Source: Pseudovibrio zosterae (lineage in GTDB: Bacteria > Pseudomonadota > Alphaproteobacteria > Rhizobiales > Stappiaceae). From it: 64,000 bases of DNA. Under the pieces are notes generated by a model. It saw only the letters and a list, made by a program, of their open reading frames with translations, ran no database searches and had not been told where the DNA came from. This document shows, piece by piece, positions 7,622 through 15,186 of the stretch; position 1 is the first letter of the stretch; each line of letters opens with the position of its first letter. Both the position numbers and the translations under genes were made by a program. The stretch spans positions 310,001 through 374,000 of the forward strand of contig NZ_JAWXVZ010000004.1 of the NCBI RefSeq assembly GCF_033843645.1. The letters run 5' to 3'.

Positions 7622-8502
7622 CTTTCGTACTTCACCCGTTTTTCGACGACCAGATACTGGAACGCGGTGACGGCAGCGACGACGATCATCAGCATCGCTG
7701 TTTGTGTGGCTGCACCGGACAGGTCGTAAGCTTTGAAACCATCCACGTAGATCTTGTAGACAAGCAGATTGGTGGCGCCGCCAGGGCCGCCTTGGCTCAT
7801 TGTGTCGATCAGTGCGAACGAGCCAGACAGACTGTCAGCAATTTCCAGCACCACCACGATGAAGAGCTGCGGGGTTAGCAATGGCAGCTGAATGTCAAAC
7901 AATCGCCGCCATGGACCCGCCCCATCAATGGCTGCCGCTTTGTGAAGCGTGTCTGGAATGGATTGCAGTCCGGTAAGCAGGATGATGAAGGTGAACGGGA
8001 TCGCATTCCAGATGTTGGCGATGTAGATCATGATCCACGTATGCACCGGGTTGATGCGCGGGTTCCAAAACCCCGGAAACATCTCGTTCAGCGGCGCAAG
8101 AATGCCCATGAACGGGTTGAAGATGAACAGAAAGATGACACCGATGGAGGCAGCAGCAACGGCCTTCGGCCAGATCAGGACGTTGCGCGCCAACGGCGAC
8201 ATGCGAATGCCGCGATCGGCAGCAAGTGCAAGGACCAGAGCACAAATGATGGAGGTGGAGGACGCCACAACCATGTAGGTCAGCGTGCGCCAAAGCGATG
8301 TCCAGAATTCCGGATCGCTCAGGACACGCTCAAAGTTCTGCCAGCCCACGAACTGGGAGCCGCCACCAAAGGGGCGCTCCAAATGAAACGACCAGAAGAA
8401 CGCCAGAAACACCGGCAGATAGAAGAAGAAAAACAACACCACAAGCTGCGGACTAGCCAGCCAGAGCGGAAGCCATTTGTTTCTGTAAAAGCGGTTTGAC
8501 AT
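7618..8502 (-). CDS. ugpA: ABC transporter permease UgpA
   Basis: This 294-residue permease of the MalF/UgpA type has a long first membrane segment (LVVLFFFFYLPVFLAFFW), six predicted transmembrane segments and the EAA loop IPDTLHKAAAIDGAGPWRR. It is the first permease gene of the operon, separated from ugpB by a stem-loop, and overlaps ugpE by four bases. Confidence 0.9.
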   Translation of the reverse strand: MSNRFYRNKWLPLWLASPQLVVLFFFFYLPVFLAFFWSFHLERPFGGGSQFVGWQNFERVLSDPEFWTSLWRTLTYMVVASSTSIICALVLALAADRGIRMSPLARNVLIWPKAVAAASIGVIFLFIFNPFMGILAPLNEMFPGFWNPRINPVHTWIMIYIANIWNAIPFTFIILLTGLQSIPDTLHKAAAIDGAGPWRRLFDIQLPLLTPQLFIVVVLEIADSLSGSFALIDTMSQGGPGGATNLLVYKIYVDGFKAYDLSGAATQTAMLMIVVAAVTAFQYLVVEKRVKYER

Positions 8503-8522
8503 GGAAGTCGGCCTTTAACGGG

Positions 8523-8547
8523 AAAAGGGGGCCGGATGCACCGGCCC
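8523..8547 (-). terminator. Intercistronic stem-loop between ugpB and ugpA
   Basis: GGGCCGG/CCGGCCC (8529-8535 and 8541-8547) forms a 7-bp GC-only stem with a 5-base loop, followed on the minus strand by CCTTTT. Such elements after binding-protein genes reduce read-through or protect the upstream mRNA, giving more binding protein than permease. Confidence 0.55.
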
Positions 8548-8571
8548 GCCATGGTTCGCGTGATTGGGGAG

Positions 8572-9876
8572 TTAAGGCAGTTCAACGCCGCGGTAGGTCT
8601 GTTCGAAGCGACGCAGCAGGGCATCACCACGGGCCTTGGCTGCATCGAGGGCCGCCTGCATGGTCTGGCCGCCGTTAAAGGCCTTTTGGGTTTCTTCCAT
8701 GAAGATGTCGCGGAACTGCACGTAGAAGCCAAGTCGCAGGCCACGGCTGTTCGCGTCACCCGGCTGGTTCAAGGAGCTCACGCCCATTTCAGCGGTTGCA
8801 AACTCTTTCATGTCCGCCTTGCCGCTTTCCTTAAGCTTGGTCAGCGCTGACTGGGTGACAGGCATGTAACCGGTCATGCGGGTGAACTCGATCTGCACGT
8901 CATCCTGGCGCAGGTAGTTCAGGAACGCTTTTGCAGCTTCCAGCTTTTCGCCTTCGTGGCCCTTCATGACCCACAAGGACGCGCCACCAATAAGGGTGTT
9001 GCGGCGCTCAACGCCTTCATACATTGGCGCCATTGCGATCTCGACCTTGTCGCCCAGAGCTTCAAAGGCAGAACGGTAAGAACCGGTAGAAGCTTCCATC
9101 ATGGCGCATTCGCCCTGATTGAAGGCAACGTTGTACTTGCCTGCCTTGGTGTCCTGATTGAGCTTAAGGAGGCCTTCTTCGCGCCACTGGGCAAGGTTGT
9201 TCAGATGGTCAGCAACCGGGCCTTCGTTGAAGATGTATTCGGCATCCAGACCGCCGTAACCGTTGTTGTTGGAAGCAATTGGCGCACCGTGACGGGCAGA
9301 GAACTGCTCCAGAACGCGCCATGGATGCGCATCTGTGGTTACAGGGCATTCGTGACCGGCTTCCTTCAGCTTGCGCGCCGCTTCGACCATTGCCTCATAG
9401 GTGGCCGGCACTTCGGTAACACCAACTTCGCCCAGTTGCTCCATGTTGGCATAGAAGATCAGCGTGGAGCCGTTGTATGGCTGGGAGAACAGCTCACCCG
9501 CGGAGGTCTCGTAGTAGGAGCGTGCACCCGTCAGATAGTCGCCCCAATTGACGTCTGGCATGATGTCCTGAACTGGAACCACAGCATCTGAAAGCATCAG
9601 ATCCAGCGTGCCCGCATCAAAGAACTGAATGAGAACCGGGTGCTTGCCAGAACGGTAGGCCGCGATCGCCTTCTGCATACCGGCTTCATAACCACCCTGA
9701 CCGATGCAGTTTGCAGTGTGTTCTTCCTGAGACGCGTTGAACGCATCGCAAGCGGCCTGAATTGCAGTTTCTACAGAACCGGTGTTGCCGTACCAGAATT
9801 CGAACTGCGCAGCGTTAACCGCTGTGGCTGCAGTGGAAAGCATCAACGCGGATGCTGCGATCTTCAAGAGTTTCAT
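8572..9876 (-). CDS. ugpB: Glycerol-3-phosphate ABC transporter periplasmic binding protein
   Basis: This 434-residue solute-binding protein begins with a signal peptide, MKLLKIAASALMLSTAATA, cleaved near NAA-Q. The mature N-terminus FEFWYGNTGSVETAIQ and the later GGYEAGMQKAIAAYRSGK match the UgpB pattern, in which a periplasmic protein captures sn-glycerol-3-phosphate and glycerophosphocholine-type diesters. The ATG at 9876 is preceded by GGGGGCG; an upstream in-frame TTG at 9888 is less likely. It is the first gene of the operon ugpB-A-E-C-Q-IMPase and carries a Pho-box-like sequence 62 bp upstream. Confidence 0.9.
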   Translation of the reverse strand: MKLLKIAASALMLSTAATAVNAAQFEFWYGNTGSVETAIQAACDAFNASQEEHTANCIGQGGYEAGMQKAIAAYRSGKHPVLIQFFDAGTLDLMLSDAVVPVQDIMPDVNWGDYLTGARSYYETSAGELFSQPYNGSTLIFYANMEQLGEVGVTEVPATYEAMVEAARKLKEAGHECPVTTDAHPWRVLEQFSARHGAPIASNNNGYGGLDAEYIFNEGPVADHLNNLAQWREEGLLKLNQDTKAGKYNVAFNQGECAMMEASTGSYRSAFEALGDKVEIAMAPMYEGVERRNTLIGGASLWVMKGHEGEKLEAAKAFLNYLRQDDVQIEFTRMTGYMPVTQSALTKLKESGKADMKEFATAEMGVSSLNQPGDANSRGLRLGFYVQFRDIFMEETQKAFNGGQTMQAALDAAKARGDALLRRFEQTYRGVELP

Positions 9877-9921
9877 TTGCGCCCCCAAATTGTTTGGACC
9901 AGAAGTGAATTGGCGCGGCAG

Positions 9922-10062
9922 TTATCACAGTTTCGGTGTGACAACATAATGACACATAAAGTGTGGTAATAAGCTCCAACTTAAGAAAACTCATGGGAAA
10001 CAGGCGACAACCCGGAAAGATAAATCTTTCATGACGTCATTTCCACACCTATGCTGTGATAA
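9922..10062. promoter_or_regulatory. Divergent ugpB/ROK control region with separated inverted repeat
   Basis: TTATCACAG at 9922-9930 and its exact reverse complement CTGTGATAA at 10054-10062 lie at the two ends of the divergent region. The first overlaps the predicted -10 of ugpB and the second sits at the start of the regulator gene. They could be operators of the ROK protein. This is inference from position and symmetry only. Confidence 0.4.
9938..9955 (-). promoter_or_regulatory. Pho-box-like sequence upstream of ugpB
   Basis: The minus strand reads GTGTCAT-TATG-TTGTCAC, two seven-base direct repeats that each match the PhoB half-site CTGTCA(T/C) at six of seven positions, with the canonical four-base spacer. 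Ten bases further downstream lies TGATAA, a possible -10 element. This is the expected geometry of a PhoB-activated promoter and agrees with ugp being part of the phosphate-starvation regulon in other bacteria. Confidence 0.65.
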
Positions 10063-11234
10063 TGGTACATCTGTCCTACACTCCACGTCATTTGATTCGA
10101 GCCCCATTTCTAAGAGGGGGCCGCAATGCCGACGTCGCCTCTCGGAATGAGCGTCATCTGCTTTCGGAAATTCACCGCAAGCCGGGGCTGGCGCGGGCGG
10201 AGCTGATCAGCCACCTAGACCTGACCCAGCAATCGGTGCATCGGCTGGTCGAAACGTTGGCAGAGCGTGGCCTATTGAGGATCGGCGATCCGGTTCCACC
10301 AAAGGGGCGAGGGCAGCCGAGCCCGGCCGTGTTCCTCAATCCGGATTACGCCTACACCCTCGGTATCTCCGTGAACACGGACAAGGCGGGTGTCTGCCTT
10401 ATGGACTTCGCCGGAGGCCATGACACCCTAACCATCGATATCGAAGGCCTGAACAGAGAACCTGCACTGGACCGAATAGAAGAGGCCGTCGCCAAGCTGA
10501 TTACGTCCTCTGGTCGTTCGGAAGACAAACTCTTTGGTGTTGGCTTTGCAATTGCGGGCTATCACGTTACCGGGACACAGTATAATGCGCCGCTGCCTTT
10601 GCAGGATTGGTCCCTCATCGAGCTGGGCCCCTTGCTTTCCGGCCGCTTCAAAGCGCCGGTCTGGCTCGAAAATGGGGCTAACGCAGCTGCAATCTGCGAA
10701 AATCTCATGGGGGTGGGACGGCACATCTCCGACTTCGCCTACCTGTCATTCAACTATGGCTTCGGCGGCGGCGTCGTCGTCAACGGCAAACTCATGCGCG
10801 GCGCTCATGGCAACGCCGGTGAATTCAGCGGCATGTTCGATGATGAAAACAACTACAAACGGCCGGCACTTGAACTGCTGATCCGACGCCTGAATGAGAA
10901 GGGCGTCTCCATTACCTCTGTTGACCGATTGAAACGCGAGTTCAATCCAGATTGGCCAGGGGTTGCCGAGTGGATTGAGGAAGTGGTGCCGAACTACAAC
11001 CTCATGATGAACGCCATCTGCGCCATTGTTGATCCGCAGGCCATCGTCTTTGGGGGCGAAATACCCCGCGCTTTGGCCGAGGCTTTCATCGCCCGAACCC
11101 AGTGGTTCAGTCGTCCCAGATATGGCGTGCCAAGGGTGGTAGCCAAACCGATCATCTCTGAAATAGAACGGGATGCATCAGCAATCGGCGCAGCGGCATT
11201 GCCGTTTACCTCGGAGTTTTTCCGCGGCAGTTAG
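10062..11234 (+). CDS. ROK-family transcriptional regulator
   Basis: This protein of about 390 residues has an N-terminal winged helix-turn-helix (LLSEIHRKPGLARAELISHL, then QQSVHRLVETLAERGLL) and a C-terminal ROK sugar-kinase-like domain with NGANAAAICENLMG and GGGVVVNGKLMRGAHGNAGEF. The cysteine-rich zinc motif of NagC/Mlc (CxCGxxGCxE) is not visible. ROK regulators are repressors that sense a sugar or sugar phosphate. It is transcribed away from the ugp operon and is the obvious candidate for its ligand-responsive control. The start is uncertain: GTG at 10056 or ATG at 10062, neither with a clear Shine-Dalgarno. Confidence 0.85.
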   Translation: MVHLSYTPRHLIRAPFLRGGRNADVASRNERHLLSEIHRKPGLARAELISHLDLTQQSVHRLVETLAERGLLRIGDPVPPKGRGQPSPAVFLNPDYAYTLGISVNTDKAGVCLMDFAGGHDTLTIDIEGLNREPALDRIEEAVAKLITSSGRSEDKLFGVGFAIAGYHVTGTQYNAPLPLQDWSLIELGPLLSGRFKAPVWLENGANAAAICENLMGVGRHISDFAYLSFNYGFGGGVVVNGKLMRGAHGNAGEFSGMFDDENNYKRPALELLIRRLNEKGVSITSVDRLKREFNPDWPGVAEWIEEVVPNYNLMMNAICAIVDPQAIVFGGEIPRALAEAFIARTQWFSRPRYGVPRVVAKPIISEIERDASAIGAAALPFTSEFFRGS

Positions 11235-11240
11235 ATTATC

Positions 11241-11374
11241 GGCAACGCTGCCGCTCATTGCAGCGTGGATGGAGCTGTTTGGCTCCGCGAGCGGCAACGT
11301 TGCCTTCTCACGAGAAAGAAAACCGGGAGGAGGCCCGACGAGAATGGGCCTGGGACTTTAAGGTTTTCCTTCTC
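11241..11374. repeat. Stacked inverted repeats between convergent ROK and DUF134 genes
   Basis: Two long imperfect hairpins follow each other. The first pairs 11241-11256 with 11289-11304 (GGCAACG...CCGCTC, one mismatch) around an inner GGAGC/GCTCC stem. The second pairs GAGAAAGAAAACC (11311-11323) with GGTTTTCCTTCTC (11362-11374) around an inner AGGCCC/GGGCCT stem. No gene is present. They could be terminators for the two converging transcripts or a small dispersed structured repeat. Confidence 0.55.
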
Positions 11375-11404
11375 GTTTCCCTGATGCAGGTGTTTGACAG
11401 CAGC

Positions 11405-11830
11405 TCAAAGATCGCTTTCGCGCGCATGTACAGGCTCGACTTCCTCAGTCACCAAGGAAGCGCGCCCGCAGAACCCACGACGGCGGCGCATTCTGCGGCA
11501 ATGACCGTTGTCCTCGTCCTCGATGAGCCCTGTTCCTTCGAGAATCTCGACCTCTCCACCCTCAATTTTGAGCGCAAGCCCCTCTGTCAACGCGGTCGCC
11601 ACCGTCGTGCGCGCGTGCGAGACGAGGCGCGAAAAGGTCGGGCGGGAAATACCCATCAGCTCGGCGGCCGTTGCTTGCTCCAGACCTTCCGCATCAGCGA
11701 GCCTCAAGGCTTCCAAGCCATCTTCTGGCAGCACAACAGCTCTCAGCTCTCGCATCGGGATGCCTTGCGGCTTGTAAAAGCGGACGCGGGTTTCTTCCTG
11801 GATGCGGCGCATCTTTCTTGGACGTGGCAT
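11405..11830 (-). CDS. DUF134 (UPF0251) family putative DNA-binding protein
   Basis: The 141-residue protein opens MPRPRKMRRI and continues with YKPQGIPMRELRAVVLPEDG and LEALRLADAEGLEQATAAELMGISRPTFSRLV. This is the hallmark of the UPF0251/DUF134 family, with a sigma-like helix-turn-helix at about residues 54-80. Function of the family is not established; it is believed to bind DNA. I chose the ATG at 11830 (GGAG eight bases upstream) because an upstream in-frame ATG at 11863 lies within the promoter. Two matching palindromes bracket that promoter, which suggests autoregulation. The Arg/Cys-rich segment GHCRRMRRRRGFCG near residue 110 is unusual and may bind metal. Confidence 0.82.
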   Translation of the reverse strand: MPRPRKMRRIQEETRVRFYKPQGIPMRELRAVVLPEDGLEALRLADAEGLEQATAAELMGISRPTFSRLVSHARTTVATALTEGLALKIEGGEVEILEGTGLIEDEDNGHCRRMRRRRGFCGRASLVTEEVEPVHARESDL

Positions 11831-11848
11831 TGTTGGCACTCCGTGTAA

Positions 11849-11911
11849 TGAACTTATGTTCACTATAATAACCAGACCCTGAGTCGCGCAAGGATAATGA
11901 ACATAGGTTCA
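11849..11911 (-). promoter_or_regulatory. DUF134 promoter flanked by two TGAAC-N4-GTTCA palindromes
   Basis: On the minus strand a -35 element TTGCGC (11886-11891), a 17-bp spacer and a -10 element TTATAG (11863-11868) form a canonical promoter. Site 1, TGAACTTATGTTCA (11849-11862), directly abuts the -10 and covers the transcription start. Site 2, TGAACATAGGTTCA (11898-11911), lies just upstream of the -35. The two centres are 49 bp apart. The arrangement is that of a repressor binding both sides of a promoter. Confidence 0.7.
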
Positions 11912-12334
11912 TTACATAGGCCCGCGCGGCAGGAACTTGCCCTTGGCCCACGCGAGGACCTCCCCAGTCTCACTGCGAACTTCAGCAACAAGCAGGTGAA
12001 GATTACGGCGCTGCCCTTCACGTTTGGCGCGCACGCTAAGGTTGCCCTCAACGGGGACCGGCTTGACATAGCGCACTTGAAGCTCAGCGGTGACGGCCTC
12101 CACGCCCTCAAAAAAAAGCAGCTGCGCCATTGCACCGTCCAACAAGGTTGCAATCACACCGCCATGAACCTGACCGGCATAGCCTTGCACTTTGGTACTC
12201 GGCCTGAACGGGGCTGAGACGGTCCCGTCTGAACTGGCAGAAAAACGCAGCGCTAAACCGTTCTCGACATTTTGTCCGCACACGCAGCACCCGCTGTGGG
12301 AACTCGGTGTATTGATGAATGCAGGATGGGACAT
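11912..12334 (-). CDS. PaaI-type hotdog thioesterase
   Basis: This 140-residue single hotdog-fold protein contains the motif GQVHGGVIATLLDGAMAQ (residues 53-70), where HGG is the hallmark of PaaI/4-hydroxybenzoyl-CoA-thioesterase-like enzymes that hydrolyse acyl-CoA thioesters. An N-terminal CCVCGQN segment is common in one subgroup. The gene lies directly upstream of DUF134 on the same strand, and its stop codon touches palindrome site 2. The natural acyl-CoA is unknown. Confidence 0.82.
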   Translation of the reverse strand: MSHPAFINTPSSHSGCCVCGQNVENGLALRFSASSDGTVSAPFRPSTKVQGYAGQVHGGVIATLLDGAMAQLLFFEGVEAVTAELQVRYVKPVPVEGNLSVRAKREGQRRNLHLLVAEVRSETGEVLAWAKGKFLPRGPM

Positions 12335-12376
12335 GGTGCACGCTCTCTTGATTTGTTTATCGGAGCGCTGGACACG

Positions 12377-12405
12377 AAAAAAGGGCCCAACGCTGGGTTA
12401 GGCCC
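12377..12405 (-). terminator. Rho-independent terminator downstream of the SIP gene
   Basis: On the minus strand a 9-bp stem GGGCCTAAC/GTTGGGCCC (one G-U pair) with loop CCAGC is followed by TTTTTT. It separates the siderophore-interacting protein transcript from the thioesterase gene, which begins 43 bases further on. Confidence 0.8.
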
Positions 12406-12443
12406 TAACTTTAGATCGCAAGAGTCAAGCGTGCCATGATTTA

Positions 12444-12455
12444 GAACATATGTTC
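12444..12455. promoter_or_regulatory. Third GAACATATGTTC palindrome
   Basis: GAACATATGTTC is a perfect 12-base palindrome matching the two sites at the DUF134 promoter. It lies between the siderophore-interacting protein gene and its terminator, about 110 bp upstream of the thioesterase start. It probably belongs to the same regulator. Confidence 0.55.
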
Positions 12456-12576
12456 ATAATTACCATAGACAGCAAGCGTGTATTGTTGGTTCAGTGCGCC
12501 ACCCGAGAGCCACTAACTATGTCGGCGACATACGGATCACCCGCTCTGGGGAGTGGCGCGGAAAGTTGTATAAGCG

Positions 12577-13407
12577 TCAAGCTGCTGCGGCTTCCTCGCG
12601 CTTCATCTTCTGGTGCTCATCTTCAACAAGACCGATTTTCCAATAGCCCGAGATGTAAGTATCCTTAGCAGGAAGGCTTTTTTCTTTCAGCAAAAACTCT
12701 CGAAAACCCTTGATCACACTATGCTCACCCGCAATGCAGGTCTGGATCGGACCGTCGGGCCAGCTGATTGACTTCAGAAGATCAAGCTGCGCGGTTGACG
12801 GTTTGTGCGGATCCGTATTGATGAGCCAGCGAACATCGAAGCCTTCGGGAATATCAATCGCCTGCTTGTCGTCCTCCGACATCACTTCGAAAATGGCGAT
12901 GCCTTTCGCGTCCCGTGGCATGGCTTCAAGAGCCGCCGCCGCAACGGGCAGGGCGCTCATGTCCGCCGCGACAATGTAGTAGCGGGCGTAAAACAGAGAC
13001 ATCTTCACGGGCCCCGGTCCCATCAACATGAGATAGTCGCCCGGCTTGGCAGCCTGCGCCCAACGTGTGGCCGGCCCTTCATCACCGTGGGCAACGAAAT
13101 CGATATCAAGTTCCTGCGCTTCTTCACGAAAATGGCGGATGGTGTAGGTACGCACAGGGAAGGTGCCTTTCTTCGGCGGTCCCTCTTCAAAATGCGAGAG
13201 AAACTCCGCTTTGCTCCCCATGCCCTCTGGAAAAACAAGTTTGCAATTTGCCCCTTCCCGACCCTTCGGAAAGTCCTTGAGGCCGCCACCAATGAACGTG
13301 ACGCGGATCATGTTCTTGGTCAGGTATCGAGCAGACTTGACCGTCAGCAAGCGGGGTCCACGTTTTTCAGAGGGCTGGGGCGCAGGCGCGCTGGGGGTTG
13401 GTGCCAT
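12577..13407 (-). CDS. Siderophore-interacting protein (FAD ferric-siderophore reductase)
   Basis: This protein of about 276 residues belongs to the SIP/ViuB family of NAD(P)H- or ferredoxin-dependent ferric-siderophore reductases. Diagnostic features are RTYTIR (FAD binding), DIDFVAHGDEGPATRWA, GDYLMLMGPG and the C-terminal GYWKIGLVEDEHQ. It acts in the cytoplasm to release iron from imported siderophores. Several in-frame ATGs exist upstream (13518, 13482, 13431); I favour 13407, which has AAAGGAG eight bases before it, because the residues before it are low-complexity. No siderophore receptor or transporter is next to it. Confidence 0.88.
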   Translation of the reverse strand: MAPTPSAPAPQPSEKRGPRLLTVKSARYLTKNMIRVTFIGGGLKDFPKGREGANCKLVFPEGMGSKAEFLSHFEEGPPKKGTFPVRTYTIRHFREEAQELDIDFVAHGDEGPATRWAQAAKPGDYLMLMGPGPVKMSLFYARYYIVAADMSALPVAAAALEAMPRDAKGIAIFEVMSEDDKQAIDIPEGFDVRWLINTDPHKPSTAQLDLLKSISWPDGPIQTCIAGEHSVIKGFREFLLKEKSLPAKDTYISGYWKIGLVEDEHQKMKREEAAAA

Positions 13408-13466
13408 TGTCGTGGCTCCTTTCTCCGGCATTGTTCTTTCGGTTTTCTGGAATATGCCTAATAAGT

Positions 13467-13481
13467 TGAATTTAAAACTCA
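13467..13481. promoter_or_regulatory. Possible RirA-type iron operator
   Basis: TGA-N9-TCA occurs 60 bp upstream of the chosen SIP start (TGAATTTAAAACTCA). This short motif matches the iron-responsive operator described for RirA in rhizobia, and the gene's function fits. The motif is short enough to arise by chance. Confidence 0.3.
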
Positions 13482-13616
13482 TGTTTATTCCCAAGTACGC
13501 AGAAACGCAATACCCCATAGAAAGTTAGCCCGTCCAAGTTGCAGCAGTGAATGTCCGTTGTCCTCTCTCTTAGGCCTTGGGGCGAAAGGGCTCGGGCTGG
13601 GTCTCTGCGCTCGCGC

Positions 13617-13660
13617 GGAAAAAAGAAAACCCGGCGGAAGACGCCTCCCGCCGGGTTTCA
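13617..13660 (-). terminator. Strong Rho-independent terminator of the NCS1 transporter gene
   Basis: An 11-bp stem AAACCCGGCGG/CCGCCGGGTTT (13627-13637 and 13648-13658) is followed on the minus strand by a T-rich tract. It lies 24 bases after the stop codon of the transporter gene. Confidence 0.85.
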
Positions 13661-13683
13661 ATCTTTTTCATTTGCGTCAGAGC

Positions 13684-15186
13684 CTAGAGGTCTTCACGGG
13701 CCAGCGCATGTGCAGGAATTGCTGAGGTTTCCATCTGCACCATGCCGTTGCCTTCTACATAGACCCAGTTGCGATCGATGCTGGTGGCCAGATATTTGTC
13801 CATGTCCGGATGTTCCACTTCGTCCTGCTTGAAACGCGGCAGAACCCAAGCTTTCATCAGGAGGTAGTAAAGCCCAAAGCCAACCGGGAAGCCCACCAGA
13901 TAGGAGTAATCGATGAAGGCCACCGCCAGCACACCGCCTACAGCCCATGCAATCAGACCCGCCGGGTTCCAGCCGCCAAAGTAGCGGAATTGACCTTCTT
14001 CTTCAAAAAGATCCGGCACATTCAAGCGGCGGCGGCGGATGACAAAGTAATCGCAGATCATGATGCCGCCGAGCGAAGCCAGCATTCCGCCGTAGAAGCT
14101 GAGGTAGGTGAAGAGGTGATCAAGGATCAACCACGGCATGGCGATGGTGCCCACGATGGCCGCCAAAACCAGACCCATGAAGTAGTTGATCCACGGCGCG
14201 CCTGCGTTGATGAAGGTCAGCGCGGCCGGAATAAGGTTCGCACTGGTGTTGGTGGACCATTGCGCCAAGACGACCATCACCAGCAGCACCACAAGAGTGA
14301 AACCCGCCCCTTGGCTCTGGATCACGGCGATTGGGTTCCAATCTCCGGCAGCGATAAAGGAAATAGCGCCGATAAAGGCGATCCACACCTGCACCACAGG
14401 AAGCGCGAGAAACTGCGCGGCGAAGATGTTCTTGTTGCGCTTGAAGAAGTTCTTGGTACCGCTCTCAACCTTGATGAAGCGCGTGATGTTAGGGATATCG
14501 ACCGCTAGGGACGACCAGAACGCCATGTTTGCCACCAAAAGCGCGACCACTGACATTTCCGCGTCACCCACGAACGTCCAGATGTCCTTGCCACTTGCCG
14601 TCGCCAGGTTGTCCAGCGTGAAGTACATCCATGCGGAGATTGCGAGGATGGCAGGCGCGGCAATCTTGGCCAGAAGCTCAACCGCGCGAATGCCCATGGC
14701 GGTGTTTGCCACCTGAAGCACCGCAAACCCGATGTACCACGGCACCCAGTTATCAAAGCCGGTCATGTGCGCAAAGATGCCGTTTAGAGCCAGCGCACCG
14801 AGGTAGGTCTGGATGCCGAACCAGATCGCCGCCACCACGCCGCGTGTGATGGAGGGGATGTGGGTGCCAACCGTACCAAACGGCGCACGCAAGTAAACCG
14901 CGAAGGAGATACCATGCTCTGTGCCGATGTCTGCGGTCATGGCCATGACAACACCGAGAAGCACATTGGCCGCGAAAATGGTGATCAGAACAGTGGAGAG
15001 CGGGAGGCCAGCTACGCCGCCTGCGCCAAGCTGGAAGGTGGCGATGATCACCGCCATGGAAATCCAGAGGCCGATGTATCCTTTGTTGGAAATGGCGCGT
15101 TGATTGAGCCAAACGGGAAGGATTGCCTGTTCAAGTAGGCGTGACTTGCCATACGAAGTCTCATTCAGAACTTCGGTTTGCGCCAT
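13684..15186 (-). CDS. NCS1-family nucleobase/allantoin-type cation symporter
   Basis: This 500-residue protein has about twelve hydrophobic segments and NCS1 features such as the N-terminal LPVWLNQRAISNKGYIGLWISM and ICDYFVIRRRRLNVPDLF after segment ten. The family (PucI, CodB, Mhp1) imports purines, pyrimidines, hydantoins, allantoin or thiamine with a cation. I start at the ATG at 15186 with GAGGAAC upstream; an in-frame ATG at 15243 lies beside a palindrome. There is no adjacent catabolic gene to indicate the substrate. Confidence 0.87.
   Translation of the reverse strand: MAQTEVLNETSYGKSRLLEQAILPVWLNQRAISNKGYIGLWISMAVIIATFQLGAGGVAGLPLSTVLITIFAANVLLGVVMAMTADIGTEHGISFAVYLRAPFGTVGTHIPSITRGVVAAIWFGIQTYLGALALNGIFAHMTGFDNWVPWYIGFAVLQVANTAMGIRAVELLAKIAAPAILAISAWMYFTLDNLATASGKDIWTFVGDAEMSVVALLVANMAFWSSLAVDIPNITRFIKVESGTKNFFKRNKNIFAAQFLALPVVQVWIAFIGAISFIAAGDWNPIAVIQSQGAGFTLVVLLVMVVLAQWSTNTSANLIPAALTFINAGAPWINYFMGLVLAAIVGTIAMPWLILDHLFTYLSFYGGMLASLGGIMICDYFVIRRRRLNVPDLFEEEGQFRYFGGWNPAGLIAWAVGGVLAVAFIDYSYLVGFPVGFGLYYLLMKAWVLPRFKQDEVEHPDMDKYLATSIDRNWVYVEGNGMVQMETSAIPAHALAREDL

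Noticed and set aside
11258..11848. 196-codon plus-strand frame over the DUF134 gene and hairpin region
   Set aside because: It runs antisense to DUF134, crosses the hairpins, and has no ribosome binding site or family pattern.
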